Origin: Tetragonia tetragonoides
Lineage: Eukaryota; Streptophyta; Magnoliopsida; Caryophyllales; Aizoaceae
Length of the DNA stretch: 64,000 nt
NCBI GenBank assembly: GCA_038025085.1
Contig: CM076144.1
Coordinates: 19,041,501 to 19,105,500, forward strand
Direction of reading: 5' to 3'
The notes beneath the pieces were generated by a model. The model had not been told where the DNA came from. It saw nothing but the letters and a program-made list of their open reading frames with translations, and made no database searches. This document shows positions 54,240 through 64,000 of the stretch, piece by piece; position 1 is the first letter of the stretch; each line of letters opens with the position of its first letter. Both the position numbers and the translations under genes were made by a program.

Positions 54240-56512
54240 CATCATTAGTGCTTTATAATCATTGTTATTCCTCCGAAAATTTAGCCTCCCCTAGAAACTG
54301 AAGTAATGCAAAATGAAGAACATACCAGAAATATTAAACACGAAGAGCCCACAAGAAAAGAACTATCCATCGACAGCTATCAAACGAAAAAAAGAGAGAA
54401 ACAAACAACTGAAAACAAAAACAACAACACACTTATAACATCTCAATAAATTGCACAATTTCAGACAGCTGCACAAAAGACTCAACTACCCAAAAACAAA
54501 ACCACACTAATATGTTAGTTTCCCTAAAATCAGCTTCTTGTGTTATAGGCACAATGATAGTAACCCAACAAATATTACAGTTTCCAACCACTAACCCAAA
54601 AAGGAAAATGTGTAAACTTTTGAGCAGAGGTTCTCAGAAAATGTTTTTATCTAATAAAAAGTCAATAGTAAATCTTACTAAAGTAAGCTCTATTGCTCAG
54701 ACGCTTTGATTACTTATTAGTTGTTGGTATTACACACTTGCACCCTTGGTATGGGTAATGTCAACAGTTGGGTATAACCTTTAAATACAATACAACACAT
54801 ACAATAAAAGCTAACACAACTGTATGACACACTTCTACCATCTCAGTACCATCAGATATCCAGATGACATGGAAGTCACCAATTATTTTATAAGACCCAA
54901 AAATGGCAAGTGAAACATTCATCTTAGGAAGGACTAAGGAGAATGTAATCAATAAAAAGAGATGAAACCATAAAGGAAAAGGTGAGAAGTTTCATTTCAA
55001 ATTTGAGTCATTTACATTATGCTGCCAAGCCGTTGTTGAGTCTTCTTGAAAGCATTTGACATTCTCTTCTTGCTTGATCCTCTCAATGTGTCGGATATCA
55101 AGTTTTTGTCTGTTCTACTAGTCTGTAGCAACCACAAAATGGTGGCATTAGAACTCATATATTAAAGAAAAGAAAGGCATGGATGATCGTTAACTTCTTG
55201 TAAATAGTAAGACATGATTTATACTACAAGCTAGTTGAATGGAGGATAAAATGCTACTACTCACAATGAAACCTTGACAGTGACGATATTACTCTGCTTT
55301 TTGGGTAGCACCAGATCAGAGGAAAAAGTATTGACTTGATCCTCTCTTGATCATATTCACATATTTGACTTAGTAGCATATAGCAACTGGAGAATTGGAG
55401 ATTAATAGTGAATTTGAGGAGGATTTATCACTCTTCTACAGTTTATGCACTAAAGGGAAAGAGGTCTTAATCATGGAAAGTGAGCAGGTGATGAACTGGG
55501 GTTCAGTGAGGGTAAAGATGATTCCAAGATTGCAAAGGTACCCAGATTAGTCCTTCAACCCAGGACTTACTGACTCCTAAATTTCCTACTAAGTGATCTT
55601 CAATATAAATTCACTTGTTTTTAGCTCCCAGAAATAAATAGTGATCTTCAATTTAAATTCAATAAGGTGCTTTGTTCTTCAATTTCAATAACATAACACA
55701 AGTTCCGAACTCATTAACATAACACTAACTTCTTATATCTAGAAGAATAGTAACCTGCCTCACCACTCATAAAAAAAACATTTTACTTCACCAGAATTCT
55801 ACAGGTAACCATAATCAACAAAAAAAAAAGAATCTACTAGAAGATACTAATATCTCCTCAGATGAGAATTTGAGAAAATTCGATCTAAAAAGGTGTAAAT
55901 AGCACCTTAGAAAGTAGAAACCCTAACATTGACAACAATCAATTTGCACTGTAACATATACACCAAACAATTTACAATGATATAGACAATTTCAGAAAAT
56001 GCAAGCTCATCATCATGTTGCAATTAATTACAAGCTCTTACTTGCCTTAATCGAAGGGGACTAACGAAGAGAGAGAAAGGGTACCTGGAAGGATTGGAAG
56101 GAGAGAGAGAAAGGGACAGACAAATAACGAGCCTGTCTCCGCTGCTCCGATTGCTGCCGTGGAGCGCAGTATCTTGAAGCAACAATGATTTTCCTTCTTT
56201 TTGGGTGGAGACCGTCCATCTTCAAGCTTTCTCTCTCTAAAGCTTGGTTTTTTTTTGGGTCTCCATTAGATCTGATTTTGCTTCTTCAAAACCCCACGTT
56301 CCCTCCTTCCTTCTTTTTGTTTTTTTTAGCTTTATTTTTGGGGTAGATATGGCCAGCAAGGCAGCTGACTTTTTATGCCAACTCATCCACATGTGACAAT
56401 TATTTTGTCACATGTTGTGACGCAAGCATTATTGTACCGCAATGTTACCATCCTTCATGTATAAGTGACAAAATTAACCGAGTGCTTATAATCGGTGTTT
56501 AAATATGACTTT
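54240..56512 (-). other. Upstream region of FAR1-related gene, possible leader exons
   Basis: It is mostly AT-rich without ORFs. A minus-strand segment at about 56219-56085 begins with an ATG (DGLHPKRRKIIVASRYC) and ends at a CAG-GTACCC donor, like a first exon in a GAGAGA/CT-rich leader. It may be the 5' end of the FAR1-related transcription unit. The segment 56385-56460 carries CACATG-x-GTGACG words like a MULE terminus. Confidence 0.35.
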
Positions 56513-57174
56513 CTACCTAAATGAAAATTTCTTCCATGGTTGCCAACTATTATGGGTTTTGCTAACTATTGTAGCATGGTAAATCTCAACCATTCATTTT
56601 TCGATCAAAGGATCTTAGACATTAATTATTATAAATATTAAATTGGGCCAAAAAGTTTTTTTAATATTGAGCTGCAATATTAAAAATAAATATAAAATTT
56701 TCGAAAATCAATTATTGGAATTAATATTCTGGAAAATTGGAAAAAAAAAATTCTGGAAAATATAATTAAATTGATGAATATTCATTCAAATCAACCTATT
56801 TAATGGATAGAACAACATCTTCAAGGTTGAAGTTCTTCAAATGGTAGAAGAAGACGCTTAAATGGAAGGAAGAGCCCAGTTGTAAATAATACATGTTTAA
56901 AAAGAGAGCAATGAGTTTCGAACTCATGACCTCTAGGAGGTGTTAGCATGCATGTGACCAGTGGGGAACTCCTACTCCTTAGTTAAAATATTCCATCACT
57001 ATCAATATATACTATATTTAGATTGGGCCGCACGGCCCAACATGTTCGTTTGAAAAAATGCTATATTTTATTAGCTTCCGTTTTTAGCATAAAATGTTGA
57101 ACATCTCAGTTGGTTGGGCTTTTAGTTTCTATGTTTGCTATGCCACCCATGTTCAAGTCCTACAAGTTACTTAT

Positions 57175-57720
57175 TTTTTTATATTTAAATACTTTATTTT
57201 ATTTCACTAGTCAAAAATAATTACTTTCATTTTGCTCTCTTGTTTGTTTTTATTTTTTTAATTTAGTTTCTTTATTTTTCTCCATACTTCCTTTTTTCTT
57301 TCCTTATTCCATTTCTCTCTCATATTTGTTTTCGTTACTTTTTTTTTCTTTTGGTACTTTTGCAATATTTAAATACTTTATTTTGTTTCACTAGTCAAAA
57401 ATAATTACTTTCATTTGCTCTCTTATTTGTTTTTTTTAATTTAGTTTATTTATTTTTCTCCATACTTCCTTTTTTCTTTCCTTATTCCATTTCTCTCTCA
57501 TATTTATTTTCAGTACTTTTTTTCTTTTGGCACTTCTGTAATATTTAAATACTTTATTTTATTTCACTAGCCAAAAATAGTTACTTTGATTTGCTCTCTT
57601 ATTTATGTTTTTTAAAATTTAATTTCTTTATTTTTCTCCATACTTTTTTTTTTCTTTCCTTATTCCATTTCTCTCTCATATTTGTTTTCATTACTTTTGC
57701 AACATTTTACTTTCATAGCA
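57175..57720. repeat. Three ~180-bp direct repeats in the left arm
   Basis: TATTTAAATACTTTATTTT with following TTTCACTAGYCAAAAATA recurs at about 57181, 57367 and 57547, each followed by CATACTTCCTTTTTTCTTTCC-type sequence. The right arm (near 60430-60500) has one copy in inverted orientation. Confidence 0.85.
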
Positions 57721-57899
57721 ACTTAAAATTTAAATAAATTAAATAATATTCATAAATAATATTTGTCTACATCATAAAATAATTTTTTTTATAGTATTAC
57801 TTTTTTGTCATGACTTATCATTTTTTCCTAGAAAGTGTTACTTTTTTTTTGTAATAAATATTTTCTCTTGAGTCAGTTTTTTCATTTGTAGTGTCCGTT

Positions 57900-59470
57900 C
57901 TTGGTCATGGTATTTGTTAACGCGTCACTTTTTTATTGTGAGATGATTGATAAATGTGTGCAAACTTTCAACTTTGTGAATAACTTAGAAGCACTATATT
58001 TTGATTTAGATATAACGAAACTCAGGTTTAGGTATAACGGAACAGAATGGTGTAGTACTTGTAAGTTGGACAACAAGATAAATTGAATGACGTGATTATG
58101 AAGGCAAAAAAGTAAACAATGAGGTAGATAAATGTGTGAAAACTTCCAACTTTTTCTTGCATAATTAAAAGTTAAATTTCAGAATTATCGAGTAGGACTA
58201 CGATTGGATTTAGGTACAATGAAAGTTAGATTTAGGTATAACGAAACATAATGAAGCAGTACTTGTAAGCTAGACGTCAAGAATAAGTTGAAATAAGTTA
58301 TTATGAAGGCACAAATATGGACAAGATGATAGATTAATGTGTCCTAACTTCCAACTTATTCATACATAATTAAAAGTTATACTTGGCAATAACTTAGTAG
58401 CATTACATGTGGATTTAGATATAATGAATGTTAGTTTTAGGTATAACTGAACATAATGATTAAGTACTAATAAGTTGGACGTCAAGAAAACGTTGAATGA
58501 TGTAATTATGAAGGTGCACAAGTTGACAAGGAGATAGATAAATATGTACAAACTTTCAACTTATTCATACATTGTTAAAAGTTGTATTTGAGAATAACTT
58601 AGTAGCACTACATTTAGATTTAGGTATAACGAAACTTAAGTTCAGGTATAACAGAACAAAAATGATTCAAAAAGTTGAAGGACGTGATTATGAATGCACA
58701 AATATTGACATTGTGATAGTTAAATGTGTGCAAACCTCCAACTTATTAACACCTAATTAAAAGATATATTTGAAAATGACTTAGTGACACTACTACATTT
58801 GAATTTAGGTCTAACGAAAGTTAAGTTTAGGTATGACGAAATAGAATCTTGTAGTACTTAGAAGTTGGACGTCAAGAATAAATTGAAGGACGTGATTATG
58901 AATGCACAAAAATAGACAAAGAGGTAGATAATGTGCAAACTTTCAACTTATGCATACATAACTAAAAGTTAAATTATATTTGGGAATAATTGAGTAGGAT
59001 TATGTATGGATTTAGGTACAATGAAAGTTAGGTTTACGTATAACAAAACCGTATGATGCCTTACTTGCAAATTGGACGTCAATAATAAGTTTAAAGATGT
59101 TACTGTGAACGCACAAAAATGGACAAGTTGATAGATAAATGTGTCAAAACTTCCAACTTATAAAAGTTATATTTGGTAATAATTATTTTTTTTATTAGAT
59201 CTAATTGGTAAATAACCTTAATAACACTAGGTATGGATTTAGGTATAATGAATGTTAGGTTTAGGTATAACAAACCTAACGATGCAGGACTCATAAGTTG
59301 GACGCTAAGATCAGAATAGTTGAATGACGTAATTATGAAGGCACAAAAGTTGACAAGAATATAGATAAACTTGTGCAAATTTCTAACTCATTTATGCATA
59401 ATTAAAAGTTCTATTTGGGAATAACTTAGTACCATTTGTCCACTATATTTGGATTTATGTACAATAAAAC
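57900..59470. repeat. Tandem array of ~200-bp units, about 7 copies
   Basis: The motif AAGTTGGACGTCAAGA with variants occurs near 58066, 58270, 58473, (deleted near 58670), 58861, 59066 and 59300. It is accompanied in each unit by GATTTAGGTATAACGAAA, GACGTGATTATGAAGGCAC and AACTTCCAACTTATTCATAC. Spacing is about 200-205 bases. The copies are diverged. Confidence 0.88.
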
Positions 59471-61323
59471 ATAATTTTAGTTTTATATACGTATTTGTTC
59501 ATTTACTCGCAACTATACATTCATCAACATGTATATATACATAATTCATTTAATTTCACCAAAACGTATTCATTTAGTTTCTTTTTAAAATTCTATTATT
59601 CAAAAAATTATTAAGATTGAATATGCATTCATTAGAATTGAAATAAACATTCATCATCGTAAAAATAACTAACTATACAGTAATCAACAACGATTTTATT
59701 ATTATTCATCACCTCACAATTGACATTCATCAATACCACTAAAAAATATTTATCATTAACTTTTACATTCATCGTCATTGACGTACATTCATTAACACAA
59801 AAGTTAAATGTTCATCATCATGAAATAAATAATTTACTACGATAACAAAAACTATTTCGTCATCATAAATGTGTATTTTCATTATTGCGTAGGTGTGAAT
59901 TTGTATGTAAATATAAATGATCCATTAAAATATATCTATAAATTCATCAGAAAAGAAAAAAAAGGGAAGAATATAACAAAAGGAAAAAAAATATACAAAG
60001 AAAATCAGGAAATAAAAATTATCATGATTACAAAATTTCATTAATATAACTATATATTCATCATTATAAATATGTGTATAAATTATTGTATAGATTTGAA
60101 TTCACCAATTGTGTGTGTATGTATATAGTCAATTGTGAGTTTGTATTACTAAGCCCCAAAGTGTTTTATTTTTTGCACTTTGAGTTTTTGTATATTTTAT
60201 TTCATCAAAAAATCTCTTCATATGTGAGAGTTGATTTTTCTCTCTTTATGAGAGGCTTATTCTTACTTATCGTGAAAAATGTGATGGATATTATATTGAA
60301 GAGAGCTGTTATTTTAGATTTATTCTTGTATAGAGTAATTGTGTTTGTAGATGTTGTATGGATTTTTATGAATGCAGATTTCTCTTTTTCCCTGCTAAAA
60401 AAAAAAGAAACTAAATGCAAAAGTAAAAACAAATAAGAGAGAAAATGAAAGAGTAAATAAAAGAAAGTAATTATTTGGACTAGTCAAATAAAAGAAAGTA
60501 TTTAAATGGAAAAAAAAAAGTTAATTGTAGGACTTGAACATGGGTGGTATAACTGAACATACAAATCCAAACACCACCCAACTATGATGTGCACCATTTC
60601 ATTTTAAAAGTGGAAGTTAATATTATAAAATCATTGTCAAACGAACAGACCAAAGAAAACAATAAAGAAAAAGAAAAAAGAAATTTGTTGGGCCACGAAG
60701 ATTTAGTCAAGAATAGTTCATGTTATAAATAAAGTTTTGGAATAGTTTCACCAAAGAGTTGGGTGCCCTGTTGGTCATATATACATTATAAACTCATTGA
60801 GGTCTTGAGTTCAAGACTCACTACTTACTTTTTTACATATTTAATATTTACAGCCGTCCTTTACCGTTTGAAGCCTTCAACTAATCATCCATGTTGAGGC
60901 CTGAAATAAAGTTGATGACTTTATCCATGGCTTAAAGGTGTTCTACCCATTAGAATAGGTTGAATGTAATAAATATTTATTTCTTTTCCAGAAATTATTT
61001 TTTATTTTTTCCAGAATATTATGATTTTCCAAAATTTTAATAATTGAATTTCGTAAATAATTAACCTATTTTCAAAATTGCAATTAAATAAGAAAAATTA
61101 TTTTGGACTAATTATCTATATATGTTCATTAACGGTTAAGATCTTTGAGTAATAAATCGACGACTGAGATTTGCATATTACAATGGTTAGCCCTAATTAC
61201 AATGGTCGGCAACCATCAAACAGGCTTCGCTACCTAAATATTTATGAATAAATATATTTCAAGAATAATTATTGAATAAAAAAGGAAAAGAAAGCTACCC
61301 ATGCATAATCATAAGATATGGAA

Positions 61324-62015
61324 TAGGGGTGAGCACGGGTCTTGGGTACCTCGTTCTGATCCTAAAATTGATTTGAAATTAGTGAGTCCGGACTTGGAAC
61401 TGGTCCCATCAATTCTAATTTTAGGTCCCAAAACTTGAACTTGATTGAAACCAATTCCAATTCTAGGTCCCAAAATTTAAACCTGATTGAAACTAATTCC
61501 CGATTTTGGGTATCACTTTTTGGGACCATGACCCAGTGGGTATCTGCTGGGATCAATTCTGAGTACCCAAAATTGAAATTGGCATTGGAATTGGTCCTAG
61601 GCCTGATCTTCGAACAAGAATTTTTAGCTTTTTTTTTTACAATATTTTTTTTCTTTTTAGGAGAAAGAGAGTTGACGAACTTTCCTTTGAGAATATTAAA
61701 TTAAGACAATTGTGTAAATGTTTTTTATTTCTGAATTTTTTCATCATAATCCAATTGAAATAGCATTTATTTGGATAGTTTTTTTTTCATTCAATTTGGT
61801 AAAAGACAAGTTTCTAAGCAATTTTTTAATAAGGGGGATAGGAGCTGGGTACCTAGTTTTGAAACTAGTCCTGTCAATCTAAAGTTTGGGTATCAATTTT
61901 GAGGAACTAGTCTAAGCAATTTCAATTCTGGGTTCTAATATTGAGAAACTGGACTAACCAATTCCAATACCAAATTCCGAGATTTTAAGTGGGTGTTTGC
62001 TTACACTCATCCCTA
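61324..62015. mobile_element. hAT-type element, 692 bp, old
   Basis: Ends TAGGGGTGAGCACGGG and CTTACACTCATCCCTA are inverted, and the flanks atatggaa and atatgaat are a decayed 8-bp duplication. The interior is AATTCCAATTCT / GGTCCCAAAA-rich on both arms. It has no transposase. Confidence 0.75.
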
Positions 62016-62619
62016 ATATGAATGGTGCATGATTTACTGTACGTATTTGTAGAAGACCAACTCATACTTAATTGCAGCATGCACACACAAATCATGTGTT
62101 AGGGTATGAGAGCATTTGTGAGCCATTGGATTTGGAGTTTGTTGGATGGCTAAGAATAAACCACATGAAGACAATGAAAAGTAGTAGCCTAGACAACCAG
62201 TGGGCTGTGGGCCAGTAATCACTAAACTTTACGCAGCACATGGTCAGTGATCCCATAAATTATGGTGACTAATGACTTTGCATCATGCATTAAAGAGGCT
62301 ATTTGCCCTTTAAACGTGAAACATACCATGGGAAAGCGATTACCAACTACTACGTATTAATACTACGTAATAATAAATTTTTTCGTCAGTTGTCCTAATT
62401 TTTAAGGTGTCTATAAATCAACGCGGAAAAATAGTCACTTTGATAAACGGTGGATATCGTTGATTGTAAACGAAAATATAAAATAATACTACCATGCCAC
62501 CATAACATATTTCGATGAAAAAGATCAGACTAGGCGGAATTTTAAAAATGGCGAATTAATTTATTTATTTAGTTTTAACAAGAACTAATACAAATTAAAA
62601 GTCACCAGGTACTAAGACC
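62016..62619. other. Non-coding interval between two hAT elements
   Basis: I see no gene, repeat or regulatory structure that I can support. Confidence 0.6.
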
Positions 62620-63294
62620 TAGGGGTGAGTAGAAATTCCGGGTATCCAGTATCGGAACCGGAATTGGTTGGGAACGGTGGTTTCGAAAGCGGAATCGGTC
62701 TAACCAATTCCAATTCCGATTCCTAAAAACAGGAACCGGTACCAACCAATTCCTATTCCAATTCCTAACTTTTGTGAACAGAAACCGGTTGGGTACCCAG
62801 TGTAAAAAAATTATAAGACTTTTTTTCCTTGGTTAGAAATAAAGAATGGTAATTTTCTAGTAAGGTTAGTGGTTTAAAAATTTAAATTTGTACCTTTACT
62901 GTTTTTAATGATTGTATTTGTAATATTAATAATTAAATGATTGTATACGTTATTTAAATTTTGATTTACAATGTTAAGTATTTTGATTGTAGTATTTGAT
63001 TTTATGTTTGCGTATTTTTGGAAACTAATATTTATTAGTGTAATATTATTATTGATTTTTTTGTTATTAAATTATACATTTATTTGATTTAAAATATAAG
63101 AAAATTTTGATTTAATGCTGACTTGGGTACCCAGGAACCGGTGGGTACCCGGTGGATCCAATTTTCAATTCCTAAGATTTAGGAACCGATGCAACCAATT
63201 CCAATTCCAATTCCCACAAATTAGGAACCGGTAGATCTAATTCCAATTCCGGGTAGTGCAATACCCGATGGGTACCCGGTTGCGCTCACCCTTA
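62620..63294. mobile_element. hAT-type element, 675 bp, clean 8-bp duplication
   Basis: Ends TAGGGGTGAGTAG and GCGCTCACCCTTA are inverted, flanked by the identical ctaagacc at 62612-62619 and 63295-63302. The arms are rich in GGAACCGGT and CCAATTCCAATTCC, in inverted orientation around an AT-rich centre. It has no transposase. It appears related to 61324-62015 by its end sequence. Confidence 0.9.
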
Positions 63295-63302
63295 CTAAGA
63301 CC

Positions 63303-64000
63303 TGTTTACAACACTTTTGGGCAAGAGAATTAGCACTACTAACTACAGTATGTGGGGCCAGATTCTCGGGTTTTTCCTGGATTAGGACCCGGAAATCGTC
63401 GCGCTACGTGCCAGAGGCACGTCCCACGGAAATCGGCGGATTGAAGAGGAATCATCTTAAGGTTCGAAGTCGCCACCTTGTTATGGCCCGAACAAGGACG
63501 AGTTTTTACAAAAGAAGAGTCGCCACCTTGTTATGACCCAAACAAGGAAGGGTTTTTACAAAAGAAAGGGTTTTATAAACGATTTTAAAGAAAACCATTT
63601 AAGAGACCCAAAAGTTGACTCCATCGCGATAAGGCACGAAAATTCTTTGACTGGTCTGCGAATCAGAGATCTTGGTTCACGGTCTAGGTTAGAAGGTGCG
63701 GACGTCCTCGGACCCGTCTCCTCCTCCGTACTGAGTACGGGCTCGTTACTAATACGTTGTATCCCATATGAAAGCTTTGAATTGAATTATGTAATGCCTT
63801 GAATGATAAAAGAAAAGCACATATATGTACACATTGTCACTTAGCACACAGAAAAAGTCGGTTTTGAACCGGTGTATTCGTTTACATACGGCGGGTTTGG
63901 ATATTGCAAAATACTGCACTACGTACCATTCATCGTAGGTCTTGAATCTACTCCTGGATCAAAACCCTTACGTAGTTCTGACCGGGGGATCCGGTCAGTA
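63303..64000 (-). mobile_element. Tat-type leader, primer site and LTR, runs off the window
   Basis: The minus strand has TGGCGACTTCGAACC ending at 63475 and again TGGCGACTC near 63525, like the primer-binding region of the Tat element at 7461-7478. Sequence to the right would be its LTR. The LTR is GC-richer than its surroundings. The other end of the element is not in the window. Confidence 0.5.
63468..63567. repeat. 50-bp tandem duplication of the primer-site region
   Basis: AGTCGCCACCTTGTTATG followed by AACAAGG and GTTTTTACAAAAGAA occurs at 63468 and 63518. The duplication doubles the putative primer-binding site. Confidence 0.85.

Larger units (their letters stand above)
56523..61229. 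mobile_element. Long-TIR MULE, 4.7 kb, no transposase
   Basis: The flanks are the identical 10-bp duplication ctacctaaat (56513-56522 and 61230-61239). The ends are inverted repeats, strongly diverged but alignable for at least ~600 bases: ATGGTTGCC near both tips, an AATATTCTGGAAAA word, a GAACTCATGACCTC / GAACTCAAGACCTC pair, and the terminal arms around 57180 and 60500. No protein-coding ORF is supported. The core is a tandem array. Long TIRs with a ~10-bp duplication point to the Mutator superfamily. Confidence 0.85.

Noticed and set aside
57900..59470. CRISPR-like regular repeats
   Set aside because: Units are ~200 bp, diverged end to end with no unique spacers, and the genome is a plant nucleus.
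57900..60436. Several 60-120 codon ORFs in the long-TIR MULE
   Set aside because: They read through the tandem array or AT-rich arms. No two repeat units keep the same frame open.

Overview
This window is nuclear DNA of a flowering plant, almost certainly a eudicot. The evidence is AT-rich sequence, GT-AG introns, plant-type LTR retrotransposons (Tekay, Tat and SIRE-like lineages), Mutator-like, hAT and Harbinger-type DNA elements, a plant SINE and a nuclear copy of plastid DNA. I see no rRNA, tRNA or CRISPR and nothing bacterial. The mix of GRF zinc-finger, FAR1-related, Ulp1 and F-box/Sel1-like small genes fits a repeat-rich Caryophyllales genome, but that placement is a guess.

Layout. 1-14 kb is a nest of retroelements. 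A minus-strand Tekay-like LTR (1-2326) sits in a decayed minus-strand Tat/Ogre-lineage element (about 2327-8684). That element also carries an hAT-type insertion with an 8-bp target duplication (2826-3420), and it abuts a 5'-truncated plus-strand SIRE-like Copia element (8685 to about 14173) with a broken envelope-like ORF and a 3' LTR. 14-17 kb holds MITEs and a microsatellite. 17179-20869 is a Mutator-like element (MULE) with ~200-bp terminal inverted repeats and a perfect 11-bp target duplication. It carries an apparently intact three-exon GRF zinc-finger gene and a core-less MURA N-terminal remnant. 21-26 kb holds MITEs, a SINE and an orphan membrane-protein exon.

26516-32363 is the most gene-like locus: 13 consistent exons encoding a plant-mobile-domain-like region plus a Ulp1 (SUMO-protease type) catalytic domain, interrupted by one in-frame TAG. 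33-38.5 kb and 48-50.5 kb look like one host region split by a Tekay element. It is rich in CTTTACTG, contains ~0.9-kb tandem duplications, a composite plastid-derived insert (ndhF and psbK pieces) and small TATA-driven ORFs. The Tekay element (38483-47945, 5-bp duplication tccgc) landed inside the second exon of a 133-codon gene whose halves rejoin in frame. 50816-54231 (minus) is a FAR1-related transposase-type gene with one amber codon, one frameshift and a duplicated small exon. 56523-61229 is a second MULE with long diverged TIRs, a 10-bp target duplication and an internal ~200-bp tandem array. 61-63.3 kb holds two small hAT elements, and the window ends in another Tat-type LTR/primer-binding region.

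How it works together: this is mostly layered transposable elements in decay. Several stop codons are TAG or TGA at places where CAG or CGA would be expected, which suits deamination of methylated cytosines. The candidate functional genes are the GRF gene (17565-18179), the F-box/Sel1-like ORF (49755-50255) and possibly the Ulp1 locus.
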